Source: a virus
Strand: one strand, 5' to 3'
IMG/VR virus record: IMGVR_UViG_3300007517_000008
Coordinates: 1-54,292 of that record
DNA: 54,292 nt
The position numbers were made by a program, and so were the translations under genes. The notes beneath the pieces are model-generated. The model saw only the letters and a program-made list of their open reading frames with translations, had not been told where the DNA came from and did not search any database. Positions 43,834-51,685 of the stretch are shown here, in pieces (the first letter of the stretch is position 1; each line of letters starts with the position of its first letter).

Positions 43834-44445
43834 ATGAATCTCTTAGCAAATCTAATCTCAAGACTTATCGTAGAAGAAATAAACTTTGAAGAGTTTAAGC
43901 AATCTATTAACAAAGCTGAGTACGCAAGTAAAAACGGGAAGTACCTTGGACAAGGCTCTTCTCGTTTTGTTTTTGACCTAGAAAACGGGAATGTCCTCAA
44001 AATAGCAGACGGAAATTCTGGGTTAGTGCAAAATAAACAAGAGATAACAATTTGCAATAAATTTTGCAAGTCTGGTTTATTTGCGAAAATATTTGACTTC
44101 GACCCAAACTATGAATGGCTTGTTATGGAAAAAGTCAAAACTTGGTCAGAGGACGAATTTACAAAGATAATTGGTTTTGGAGACCAACAATTAGGAGCTT
44201 TTTTAATTCAGGCAGAAAAAAATGAACCAACCAAGGAAGGTTTTGAAGCAACAATAAAAACCTCGATGAGATGGCATTGGTTCTCGGAAGCTTATAAAAA
44301 AACAACCCCAGAAGGATTGAAGCTTTTAAATGTAGTCTTCACTCTTGCCTCAAAGTATGGAATTAATGATATTGACAGATATGATCATTTTGGAACAACA
44401 AACAGCGGAAAGATAGTGGTACTCGATTATGGCCTCAAACTCTAA
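43834..44445 (+). CDS. Fifth kinase-fold paralog, shorter and more degenerate
   Basis: 203 residues, clearly related to the four tandem genes at 886-4169: tag-like MNLLANLISRLIVEEINFEEF, glycine-rich GQGSSR, VLKIA lysine, EWLVMEKVK hinge region, RYDHFGTT and VLDYGL at the end. The catalytic-loop Asp is shifted (DIDRYDHFG instead of DI-x3-HFG), so activity is doubtful. It lies 40 kb from the tandem set, among nucleotide-metabolism genes. TATTTACT (43815-43822) precedes it. The following tag gene overlaps its end by 17 bases. Confidence 0.65.
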   Translation: MNLLANLISRLIVEEINFEEFKQSINKAEYASKNGKYLGQGSSRFVFDLENGNVLKIADGNSGLVQNKQEITICNKFCKSGLFAKIFDFDPNYEWLVMEKVKTWSEDEFTKIIGFGDQQLGAFLIQAEKNEPTKEGFEATIKTSMRWHWFSEAYKKTTPEGLKLLNVVFTLASKYGINDIDRYDHFGTTNSGKIVVLDYGLKL

Positions 44446-44644
44446 ACATAAATTATATTCACTACTAAAAGAAATCATCGAGGAAGAAATTGCTCTTGAT
44501 GAATTTAATGCCATTGGCTCCGGGGCTGTCTCAGGCGTTGCTAGTGACAAGAAAAGTATTAACCAGACTGGCTCTCCTTTTGATATAGACATGAAGCCAC
44601 AGCAAACCAAGATTTGGTCAGGGGATAAACCTTCTTCAGCCTAA
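44429..44644 (+). CDS. Small tag-bearing protein overlapping the kinase-like gene
   Basis: 71 residues. LYSLLKEIIEEEIALDEFNA (9-28) matches the tag consensus, and the remainder is Ser/Gly/Lys-rich and probably disordered. It overlaps the preceding kinase-like gene by 17 bases in another frame. The tag followed by almost nothing folded is an extreme case of the pattern and supports a sorting or packaging role for the helix. No family recognised. Confidence 0.55.
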   Translation: MASNSKHKLYSLLKEIIEEEIALDEFNAIGSGAVSGVASDKKSINQTGSPFDIDMKPQQTKIWSGDKPSSA

Positions 44645-44651
44645 ACAGTTC

Positions 44652-44680
44652 TTGACTGCACTACAGATCCAAGCTATATT
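44652..44680 (+). promoter_or_regulatory. Strong sigma70-like promoter, probably leaderless
   Basis: TTGACT (44652-44657), 17-nt spacer, TATATT (44675-44680). The ATG at 44687 is 6 bases after the -10, where transcription would normally begin. Confidence 0.75.
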
Positions 44681-44686
44681 TCACTC

Positions 44687-45058
44687 ATGATGAAAATTTT
44701 GGCTTGGATCTTATCTTTGTGGCGTTCATGGTTTAAACCAAAGTCGGTAAAAGATTTTGAAGTAGCTTGGAAAGAGATTGTTTCAGGCGATCATATTATA
44801 ATCACAATTAAAGATCCAAAAACGATTGGAATTATTAGTGAGCATAAAAACACGACATATCAAAGACTTGATGTGGAAGATATTCGTACGATGACATTAT
44901 CCGGCTATGTCATCAGGAAAGACACCGTTGCAGGTAACATCGAAATTCTTGAGTTTGATGCTCTAAAGAAGAAAAACGGAAAAATGGCATTCGTTGGGTA
45001 TTTGTTACTCAAGGAAGAAATCGCAACAATCAAAATTGTAGAGGAAGCAAAGTTATGA
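44687..45058 (+). CDS. Unknown protein with N-terminal hydrophobic segment
   Basis: 123 residues. MMKILAWILSLWRSWFKP looks like a short membrane anchor or interfacial helix. The rest is a compact beta-rich domain (DHIIITIKDPKTIGIIS and later GYLLLKEEIATIKIV). No family recognised. Its stop overlaps the next start, beginning a chain of four overlapping genes that runs through ThyX. Confidence 0.6.
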   Translation: MMKILAWILSLWRSWFKPKSVKDFEVAWKEIVSGDHIIITIKDPKTIGIISEHKNTTYQRLDVEDIRTMTLSGYVIRKDTVAGNIEILEFDALKKKNGKMAFVGYLLLKEEIATIKIVEEAKL

Positions 45059-45270
45059 AATACAAAGAGAATCTTGGTTTCTACTCAGAAGGTAGAGTTG
45101 TTATTGGCACCAGAGATGGTTTGCTGCGTCTCCAGAAGGCCCTAAATAAAGCCATCTCAAGTGCTCGACCTTGCAAGGTTGATTATTTGGTTGAGGAAAA
45201 TTTTGGAAAAGAATACTTTGGCAAGATCGTAATGGTCGAAAGTCTCCCAATTGATGGAGACGACACATGA
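45055..45270 (+). CDS. Small unknown protein
   Basis: 71 residues, beginning MKYKENLGFYSEGRVVIG and ending VESLPIDGDD. A short helix (RLQKALNKAISSA) lies in the centre. It shares ATGA overlaps with both neighbours, so it is translated in coupling with them. No family recognised. Confidence 0.6.
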   Translation: MKYKENLGFYSEGRVVIGTRDGLLRLQKALNKAISSARPCKVDYLVEENFGKEYFGKIVMVESLPIDGDDT

Positions 45271-45710
45271 TTAAAATACGAAGTCGATCAAACTTTTTAC
45301 TCAGATTAGAAGCACTAGAAAAAGAATCGGATTATTGGCACACCGATCCAAAAGATTTTATCGAAGAAGTCTTGAATTTCGTAGATAACGCAGTAAATAA
45401 AACAGGACTGCCATTTCCAGCTATCTTCTTAGAAGATGATTATAATGGAGTTTTAATAGACTGGTATTTTTACAATGATTCTTCTTACAGTGATTCTTTT
45501 ATGAGTATTGATATAACAATACTCAAAGAAAATAATATTGTAAAAATGGCTTGTTTATATAATCAAAAATTAGAAACTCTTCAAAAAGATGCAAACAAGG
45601 AAGAATTGCTTGAAGAATTCTTATCATTTTTTGATAAAATAAAGCAAGTCACGGAAATTAAACAAAGGTTTTATGACAAACATGACAAACATGGCAAACA
45701 CGACAATTAA
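45267..45710 (+). CDS. Unknown acidic protein upstream of thyX
   Basis: 147 residues, acidic, with aromatic clusters (DYNGVLIDWYFYNDSSYSDS). The C-terminus DKHDKHGKHDN is encoded by a 9-base tandem repeat that in another frame encodes the first residues of ThyX. No family recognised. The long overlap with thyX (38 bases) suggests coupled translation. Confidence 0.55.
   Translation: MIKIRSRSNFLLRLEALEKESDYWHTDPKDFIEEVLNFVDNAVNKTGLPFPAIFLEDDYNGVLIDWYFYNDSSYSDSFMSIDITILKENNIVKMACLYNQKLETLQKDANKEELLEEFLSFFDKIKQVTEIKQRFYDKHDKHGKHDN
45673..45702 (+). repeat. 9-bp tandem repeat at the thyX start (ACAAACATG-type units)
   Basis: Three ATG-containing units (ATGACAAAC, ATGACAAAC, ATGGCAAAC) followed by a degenerate CACGAC unit. 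They provide three possible in-frame starts for ThyX (45673, 45682, 45691) and encode the repeated DKH of the upstream protein. Confidence 0.8.
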
Positions 45711-46413
45711 TTTATATGGAGATGGCATTGGATCAGTTTCTCTTGTTGAGAGTATGGGGACAGATTTAACTATCGTAAACTCTGCAAGAGTTAGCTTTGG
45801 TGGTCACAAAGATACTCTTGACGATAAAGATAAAAAATTAATCAGATATCTGATTAAACATAACCACACCTCAACTCTGGAACACTGCTCAGTTACTTTC
45901 AGAATCAAGGTTCCTCTCTACGTGAGGTCGCAACACCACAGACACCGCACGTGGGCTTATAATGAAATTTCCCGTAGATACACCCAGGAAAATCTTGAGT
46001 TCTTCTCGCCGAAATTGTTTCGAACTCAGCACGTCAGCAATAGGCAGGCCAGTAACTCTAACGACCTGGTTGACCCGACGATCTTTGTTTACCTGAGCAA
46101 TGAAGATTGCGAACAGTTTCCTAAGCAAGCCTCGGAGTTAATGGCAGAGCACCACGCAGAGTCTGTGTTTCTCTATAACAAACTCATTCTTGCTGGAGTG
46201 TGTAGGGAGCAAGCAAGAGGAGTCTTGCCGCAGAATCTTTATACAGAATATTATGCAACTGCTAACCTAAACAACATCTTGAAATTTATTGGCCTTAGAA
46301 CTCACGAAGGCGCCCAAGAGGAGATTCAGGTAGTCGCCAAGGCCATGCTGAAAATCCTTGAAGACCTCTACCCAGAAACAATCAAGGCGTACCAGGAAGT
46401 GCACGTAAAATGA
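45673..46413 (+). CDS. thyX: Flavin-dependent thymidylate synthase ThyX
   Basis: 246 residues. The ThyX signature appears as RHRTWAYNEISRRY, with a second His pair in QHHRHR just before it. NHTSTLEHCSVTFRIKVPL upstream and a C-terminal ARGVLPQNLYTEYYATANL follow the family pattern. It converts dUMP to dTMP using FAD, NADPH and methylenetetrahydrofolate, completing the dUTPase-ThyX route. Three start codons are available in a repeat; the first, preceded by AAAGG, is used here. The next gene overlaps its stop by four bases. Confidence 0.94.
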   Translation: MTNMTNMANTTINLYGDGIGSVSLVESMGTDLTIVNSARVSFGGHKDTLDDKDKKLIRYLIKHNHTSTLEHCSVTFRIKVPLYVRSQHHRHRTWAYNEISRRYTQENLEFFSPKLFRTQHVSNRQASNSNDLVDPTIFVYLSNEDCEQFPKQASELMAEHHAESVFLYNKLILAGVCREQARGVLPQNLYTEYYATANLNNILKFIGLRTHEGAQEEIQVVAKAMLKILEDLYPETIKAYQEVHVK

Positions 46414-46814
46414 CATTATTATTAATTTGTTTTTTAACTTCAATTTATTTTATTGGAACATTTATGATGTATCAAGTGTTAACTGAACTTATTGCGAAAG
46501 AAAGAGTAGAGCAAATTGAAGAAGCATTGGAACGATTTGATGCACCCCAAGCAGCATGTTTGCGAGAAGCTTATATCAAAAAAATTGTTTTTAGGGGAAG
46601 TTTGTACGAAGATATATTCTTAGCAACTATTTTGTTTTGGCCCATTTTGTTTTTTATAAAGGTTATTCAATTTATAGTAAGCATTCCACAATACCTTATG
46701 AAAATTCCGCTGGGATGGTCTAAAAATAAAGAAGAAGCCATTAAAAGCCAAATGTTGCTTTTAACAGACCCAGTAGAGTATAGACGTCAAATTAATAAAA
46801 GAGAACAACAATAG
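46410..46814 (+). CDS. Small membrane protein
   Basis: 134 residues. Two membrane spans are likely: about 2-22 (LLLICFLTSIYFIGTFMMY) and about 70-95 (IFLATILFWPILFFIKVIQF). Between them is a charged helix (AKERVEQIEEALERF). It starts in ATGA overlap with thyX and ends with TAG. Function unknown; a holin or spanin component is possible, but nothing confirms it. Confidence 0.6.
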   Translation: MTLLLICFLTSIYFIGTFMMYQVLTELIAKERVEQIEEALERFDAPQAACLREAYIKKIVFRGSLYEDIFLATILFWPILFFIKVIQFIVSIPQYLMKIPLGWSKNKEEAIKSQMLLLTDPVEYRRQINKREQQ

Positions 46815-46817
46815 GTG

Positions 46818-47717
46818 TCACATAACGAAGATGGCGCCAACGGCTGAGTCTAGTGTATTTTCAATAAAAGATTCGACGTTACCAGCATAGTAGTCAAGGT
46901 CATGATTGTTATACATCTCACGCGTTTCCGGTGACTTCACTCCTCCTCTATATTTCTGCCCACGATCCGTTACTTGACGTACAACATCATCAGGTAACGG
47001 ATTTAACTTTATTTTACCCGTTAACAAATACTAAGCAAATAGTTCATAGGCAAACTCATACCAATTCCTAAGATTTGCATCTCTGCTTGACTTCTGGCTT
47101 CCCATTTGGTGAGCAAAGTTTAAGAGAATCTTTTGTGAGTTCTGATCAAACAAGGTGTTGTTGTTTCCATTTCTGTAGCTGCTTCTTCCAGTTAAGTTAA
47201 TTTCATAAACATCTTTTAGTATGGTTTTAAACATGTTTGTAAGATCTTCAATATAAGAACCCCAAGAATCTGACGTTGCGCCCCTTCCTGCTCTTAGGGC
47301 GTGGCCAAGTCGATGAGCAAGAATCCAGCCAGAAGCCATATACCTTCTGTCACCTGTATTATTTGTGAAGATAATTGTAATTGCATTCGGGTTCGGATCT
47401 GGAAATTCTTCTACCGTCAACTGCATTTTGTTACGAACATAATTTATATCAACTTCGCCAACCTCGAAAAATTCGGAACTCTTCACGCGCTTGTCATTGA
47501 CAAACCACATGTCGAACTCATGTGATGTCTTCTGCCACTGTCTCTTTATTTTTTCAACTCCACGGTCAGAGGTTAAAATCTTTCTGTCAACTTTATTCTT
47601 AAAACCGTAAGCTTTATCAAAGTCTCCAATTCAATTGAATTGGCCAATAGCCATTTCCTCAAGTTCTTCTTTAATTAAGATTTGGAGCAAGTTCTCAAGA
47701 ATAGGGTTAGCTGACAT
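46818..47717 (-). pseudogene. Single reading frame of about 300 codons broken by two in-frame stops
   Basis: One frame runs from ATG 47717 (preceded by AGAGG) to TGA near 46818 and is interrupted by TGA at 47633-47631 and TAG at 47033-47031. The pieces are in the same frame and read as continuous protein: a tag-like MSANPILENLLQILIKEELE, then IGDFDKAYGFKNKVDRKIL, a region with MASGWILAHRLGHALRAG, and after TAG another 70 clean residues ending DSAVGAIFVM. The middle segment from ATG 47510 is 159 residues and could still be made. Both TGA and TAG terminate other genes here, so global recoding is unlikely. Either the gene has decayed or the stops are read through. The family is not recognised; HRLGH resembles a degenerate HExxH. 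Confidence 0.6.
47626..47643. repeat. Perfect 18-bp palindrome at the first in-frame stop
   Basis: CCAATTCAATTGAATTGG (47626-47643) is its own reverse complement and contains the TGA that breaks the minus-strand gene. It may mark a small insertion or recombination scar. Confidence 0.85.
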
Positions 47718-47735
47718 AGCCTCTAAATATTCTCT

Positions 47736-48776
47736 TTACTTTATATTCTTAGTAATCTTCCTGCCCGCTTGTGGATAAATGGCCAGTCTGCACCCTGGAA
47801 TACCAAAAGCAGCCCTGTCGCAGCCCGTAAAGGCCATTATGGCTGGCTGGTAACCATCTGGTAGGTCTTCTATCGAGTCATTCTTGTGAACGACTAGAGA
47901 GGCTTGTAGGGTCACTGAGGTCGTAGAAGAATTATTAGAAAAAGTATCTGAGGTTGCGCAGGGAACAAAAGAAATTTTGCCCTGAACAATTAAGTCAACT
48001 TCATTTTTATTCCCGAATAAAGCATACCTTTTCAGAGACTCATCTTCTATGAGTCTACCAAAGGTATAACTGGGAAACCGGGAAGTGTTGTCTTCAAATA
48101 AGGATAACATAGAAAGCTCAGCTTTAAGTTGTTCCCCAAAGTAGGTAATTTCTGAGTTTGTCAATATTTCTCTTGTACCTGACCATTGCCTAAAATGATT
48201 TGGTGCCGTTCCAAACTTGTGAGAAATTCTACAAAGAACTTCGTTTTTCTTGTTTAAAAGTTCAAAGTCAGATTTTGGCGGGTTTCCCCGTGCTCCCAAA
48301 GAAATTCTTGCATCTACAACATCGTGTATCCAAGAAACTTTATTGGACAAAGACTTAATCATGATCGAGACAGGATAAGCTCCAAGAACAGTTAGTTTCT
48401 TAAGTTCCCTTCTAAGCGAGTTAAGCTCCAATTGTTCTCTCGAATATAAGTCTTCCGTATGTTTGCTGCCAAATTCCTTTGTCTTCTGTAAGTGTCCAGA
48501 ACTTATAAATCTATTTGAAATATAGCTATCTCTTCTTATTGGCAGTATAATTTGTCCACCAATAGACCATTTTTTAAAGTGAGAAAAATCGTAGTCATTA
48601 TATACTTTTTCAAAGGCTTCGATTAAATCTTGTTCTTGCTCAATGATAACCGTGTCATTACCGTAAAATGTTTTCTTGGTTTTGATAATTTCAAAAGTCT
48701 TGCCACCCAAGATTCTATTTTTGAACTTTAGAAAGTTGTCTCGTTTTTTTAGAGTAGAAAATGTTAAACCAACCAT
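47736..48776 (-). CDS. Unknown protein, possible PD-(D/E)xK-type nuclease fold
   Basis: 346 residues. The central PPKSDFELLNKKNEVLCRIS followed by HKFG resembles the 'D..x(n)..[ES]xK' core of restriction-like nucleases, with Asp in SDF and Lys in SHK, but the usual Glu is Ser. FRQWSGTRE after it is typical of such phage proteins. Other parts are a helical N-terminus and a C-terminal TSVTLQASLVVHKND and RAAFGIPGCRLAIYP. It could be a nuclease or a DNA-binding relative. It lies 18 bases upstream of the broken gene in the same orientation. No promoter is clear. Confidence 0.5.
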   Translation of the reverse strand: MVGLTFSTLKKRDNFLKFKNRILGGKTFEIIKTKKTFYGNDTVIIEQEQDLIEAFEKVYNDYDFSHFKKWSIGGQIILPIRRDSYISNRFISSGHLQKTKEFGSKHTEDLYSREQLELNSLRRELKKLTVLGAYPVSIMIKSLSNKVSWIHDVVDARISLGARGNPPKSDFELLNKKNEVLCRISHKFGTAPNHFRQWSGTREILTNSEITYFGEQLKAELSMLSLFEDNTSRFPSYTFGRLIEDESLKRYALFGNKNEVDLIVQGKISFVPCATSDTFSNNSSTTSVTLQASLVVHKNDSIEDLPDGYQPAIMAFTGCDRAAFGIPGCRLAIYPQAGRKITKNIK

Positions 48777-48830
48777 ACTCTATAGACTTTAGGTGACTTG
48801 CCAGGTTGTGTAAAGAAAAACATAACCTAC

Positions 48831-48858
48831 TGGACAATCTTTGTAAGTGTGCTACTCT
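48831..48858 (+). promoter_or_regulatory. Possible sigma70-like promoter
   Basis: TGGACA (48831-48836), 16-nt spacer ending GTGTGC, TACTCT (48853-48858), resembling the promoter at 42716. A second weak candidate, TTGCCA-N17-CATAAC, lies at 48798-48826. Confidence 0.35.
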
Positions 48859-48895
48859 GCAAGGACAGAGAAGCCGCAGGTTTCAGAAAGTTAAA

Positions 48896-50116
48896 ATGAG
48901 CAACACACCAGGAAAATTTGAAAAATTAGCAACCAAGATTGGTTCATTAGTTGATGAAAAAAATAAAGCCTACGGAGACAGCTTCGCTCAGGCAGGAGAT
49001 TTTCTAAGACTTCTCTTTCCGTTTGGCGTACCACCAGACAAGTATACAGACATGTTGGCGATAATCCGAATTTTCGATAAACTCAAAAGAATCGCCACAA
49101 ATAAAGATGCCTTTGCTGAATCTCCTTACTCAGATATTGTTGGATATGGTTTGCTTGGAGTCCACAATGACAACATAATGAAAGAAGCGGGAATAAAGGG
49201 AGAGAAAGAAATTGATGAGGCTGCCGCCGCATTTGCCGCTTCCGCCTTGAGTGAACTAAAGAAACAACAGTATTATGCCGAGTCAGAAGATTTAGAAGAT
49301 TCAGAGAAAGTCCGCGTCGAGGAGACCATCGAGGCGCTTTCCGATATTTTGTTGAATTCAGATGTCACATACTCTATATCGGATGACTATACGCGTGGAA
49401 TTCTCGTCACGCTTCCTAAAGGAGCAATGCTCGCCAAAGAACTACCCAAGTCGCTTAACGGTTTCCAGATCGTCGTTGAGCGAGGAGGAGAAATCATCCC
49501 ATACCACGCAGAAACGCGAAAAAACAAAGAAGAGCGAGACGCAAAGAAAACACAGAAGACTGCTATCAATGAAGCAATTGAAGAAACGCGAAAAGAACAA
49601 GAAGAACAAAAAGGAAAACCCCCTTCTTTGTACACAGAGGAATTTTCAAACTTTGTTGTAGAGTACACCGAAGGACGCCAGGCGGATGTAATAAAGTTCA
49701 AAGAAGATGATAGGATAAGAAAAGAGCAAGAAAAGCAACACTCAGACAAATTGGCAGCCTCACTAGAGGTGGATGAAGCCTCTTTGGCGGTGGACGAAGC
49801 AGCGAAACTTGCTATTCGGGAGGATATAAAAAAGCGAAACGAAGCGCACTACGCAAAAAAGGAGCAAGATAAGAAAAATTTGGAGCAAAAGAAGAAAGAT
49901 TTTGAAGCGGAAGAAAAATTTCTCCATTTTAAAAAATCTATGGGGAAGAGTGATTGGGATGAGATGCAAAAGTGGTACCAAACTGAAGTGGGTGAGGAGG
50001 AGGGAGAAGTAGGGCAGAAATCAATAATTTCAGTTAAAAAAACCGACTTAAGCAAGGTATCAGAAGAAGAATTATCAAATATTTTTTATAACTTCACAAA
50101 AACATGGCAAAAATAA
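48896..50116 (+). CDS. Nmad1/DUF1599-like domain with long coiled-coil C-terminus
   Basis: 406 residues. The N-terminal 90 residues (SLVDEKNKAYGDSFAQAGDF, then LFPFGVPPDKYTDMLAIIRI and ESPYSDIVGYGLL) match small phage proteins of the DUF1599/nucleotide-modification-associated type. The rest is extremely rich in Glu, Lys and Ala, a long helix or coiled coil up to about residue 350. ATG 48896 is chosen because the longer frame from 48806 would begin before the candidate promoter. The function of the domain is unknown; an association with modified-nucleotide pathways is only suggested by the family name. Confidence 0.55.
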   Translation: MSNTPGKFEKLATKIGSLVDEKNKAYGDSFAQAGDFLRLLFPFGVPPDKYTDMLAIIRIFDKLKRIATNKDAFAESPYSDIVGYGLLGVHNDNIMKEAGIKGEKEIDEAAAAFAASALSELKKQQYYAESEDLEDSEKVRVEETIEALSDILLNSDVTYSISDDYTRGILVTLPKGAMLAKELPKSLNGFQIVVERGGEIIPYHAETRKNKEERDAKKTQKTAINEAIEETRKEQEEQKGKPPSLYTEEFSNFVVEYTEGRQADVIKFKEDDRIRKEQEKQHSDKLAASLEVDEASLAVDEAAKLAIREDIKKRNEAHYAKKEQDKKNLEQKKKDFEAEEKFLHFKKSMGKSDWDEMQKWYQTEVGEEEGEVGQKSIISVKKTDLSKVSEEELSNIFYNFTKTWQK

Positions 50117-50129
50117 CAAACTTCCTCTC

Positions 50130-50157
50130 TTGCTAAGTCAGAAAAACAAGCTATAAC
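50130..50157 (+). promoter_or_regulatory. Sigma70-like promoter for the nucleotidyltransferase gene
   Basis: TTGCTA (50130-50135), 16-nt spacer, TATAAC (50152-50157), with an AAAGAGA Shine-Dalgarno-like stretch before ATG 50172. Confidence 0.6.
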
Positions 50158-50171
50158 GTTCAAAGAGAAAT

Positions 50172-51284
50172 ATGACTATTAAAATTCCACAACTAAACGA
50201 AATCTACAAAGGTTCTATTCCTTTTGTGGAGTCTAATACAATCTTTGCAGCCCTGCATGGGTCACATGCATACGGTCTGGCAACAGAAACATCAGATATT
50301 GACGTCAAGGGTGTTTTAATTGCACCTCTTGATCACTACCTTGGTTTTTCTAAGAGTTTTGAGCAAGCAGAGGGTCGTGAACCTTACGACCTGTCTATCT
50401 TTGAAATTAAAAAGTTTTTTAAGCTAGCAAGTCAGTGTAACCCGAATATCATTGAAATTTTATTCACTGACCCAGCAGAGCATATATTTGTTTCTCCGCT
50501 CGGTCAAAAGATTATTGATAACCGTGACACCTTTCTTTCTTTGAAGGCTCGCCACACGTTCGCTGGTTATGCAAAAAGTCAACTTGGCAGGATCAACAGT
50601 CACTACAAGTGGCTTAAAAACCCACCTTTGGTACCACCTTGTCGTAAAGACTTTGGTCTTGATGAAAAATCAAGGATTCCATCTGAACAGCTTGGTGCTG
50701 CTCTTGTGGAAGTTCAAAAGAAAATCGAGTCTTTTGATTTCAATTGGGATGTGATTGAAGAGGCAGATCGAATCTCCCTTAAGTCGAACATCGCAAACTT
50801 TTTTGCCGAGATGTCTTTAACGACGGATGACGTTTGGGTGCAAACGGGTAGGACTTTGGGATTTGACGATAATTTTATTGAAATTCTAAAGAAAGAGCGT
50901 TCCTACAAAGCCAAGAAGGAAGAGTGGGATTCTTACCAGCACTGGCTGGCTCACCGTAACCCCAAGCGCGCAGCTATAGAGGCCAAGCATGGGTTTGACC
51001 TAAAGCACGCTTCTCACCTTGTACGTTTGTTGAAGATGTGCAAGGAGATTATTGAGACGGGCAAAGTAATTGTGAAGCGTGTTGACGACCGTGAAGAATT
51101 GCTTGGAATTAAAAACCACGGGACTTGGACATATGAACAAACGATTGAATGGGCGGACAAACAAGAGAAAGAGATTGCAAAACTCGCTCAAACGTCTATA
51201 ATACTTCCAAAGGCTCCTAACATGGAGAAACTCGACAACCTTTGCATGGAACTCATTCAGGAATTTCATACAAAGAAAATGTGA
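50172..51284 (+). CDS. RlaP-like nucleotidyltransferase (DNA polymerase beta fold)
   Basis: 370 residues. GSHAYGLATETSDIDVKG (about 30-47) is the G[SG]-x(n)-D-x-D core of minimal nucleotidyltransferases, and LYDLSIFEIKKFFKLA-type sequence follows (YDLSIFEIKKFF). The C-terminal half is helical with a LAHRNPKRAAIEAKHGFDL segment. It resembles the RNA-repair-associated polymerase-beta family (RlaP), which may add nucleotides to RNA ends or tag proteins. No RNA ligase lies next to it in this window, so the substrate is open. It has its own promoter. Confidence 0.75.
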   Translation: MTIKIPQLNEIYKGSIPFVESNTIFAALHGSHAYGLATETSDIDVKGVLIAPLDHYLGFSKSFEQAEGREPYDLSIFEIKKFFKLASQCNPNIIEILFTDPAEHIFVSPLGQKIIDNRDTFLSLKARHTFAGYAKSQLGRINSHYKWLKNPPLVPPCRKDFGLDEKSRIPSEQLGAALVEVQKKIESFDFNWDVIEEADRISLKSNIANFFAEMSLTTDDVWVQTGRTLGFDDNFIEILKKERSYKAKKEEWDSYQHWLAHRNPKRAAIEAKHGFDLKHASHLVRLLKMCKEIIETGKVIVKRVDDREELLGIKNHGTWTYEQTIEWADKQEKEIAKLAQTSIILPKAPNMEKLDNLCMELIQEFHTKKM

Positions 51285-51318
51285 CGGCATAGAATAAAGA
51301 AATCTAAAGGAAATAAAC

Positions 51319-51585
51319 ATGCAAGAAGAAGAAAATAAAGTTTTGAAGTTGAGCGATGACGCAATTTTGATGGTCAGGGAACTTATTCAGTTGTCCCTTC
51401 TTACGGGGACGAATATAATTGACCACTTCAGGGCAATGCGTCTCGAAGCAGACCCTGTTAGCGGGTATATCACGGTCACCAAGGAATATATCAAGGGCTA
51501 CAACGAAATGGTCGAGAAGATGAACGCGGAAGCACTTGAACTTCAAGAAAAAGCGCAGGCCACTTTGGTTTCCAACGACGGCTAA
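51319..51585 (+). CDS. Small unknown helical protein
   Basis: 88 residues, AAAGGA upstream of the ATG. Helices are likely over most of it (IQLSLLTGTNIIDHFRAMRL, EYIKGYNEMVEKMNAEALEL). No family recognised. It is followed by a strong terminator. Confidence 0.6.
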   Translation: MQEEENKVLKLSDDAILMVRELIQLSLLTGTNIIDHFRAMRLEADPVSGYITVTKEYIKGYNEMVEKMNAEALELQEKAQATLVSNDG

Positions 51586-51603
51586 TAACAATAGAATATG
51601 TTT

Positions 51604-51636
51604 AAAAACCCAGGGGTTTAAGCCTGGGTTTTTTTT
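51604..51636 (+). terminator. Rho-independent terminator
   Basis: AAAAACCCAGG (51604-51614) pairs with CCTGGGTTTTT (51623-51633) and continues into T residues up to 51636. It ends the nucleotidyltransferase unit. Confidence 0.92.
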
Positions 51637-51651
51637 GTTATGGCCTATCTC

Positions 51652-51679
51652 TTGCCAAGTCAAAACGTGGTGCTAAGAT
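51652..51679 (+). promoter_or_regulatory. Sigma70-like promoter, probably leaderless
   Basis: TTGCCA (51652-51657), 16-nt spacer with TGGTGC before the -10, TAAGAT (51674-51679). The ATG at 51686 begins 6 bases after the -10. Confidence 0.7.
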
Positions 51680-51685
51680 AACCAG

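Noticed and set aside
46818-47717. Idea that TGA or TAG is globally reassigned in this phage
   Set aside because: TGA ends many clear genes here (both sheaths, SSB, uvsX, nrdB) and TAG ends the polymerase, so all three stop codons work as stops.
48806-48895. Upstream extension of the Nmad1-like gene
   Set aside because: It spans the candidate promoter and has no family-like residues; ATG 48896 begins the conserved domain.
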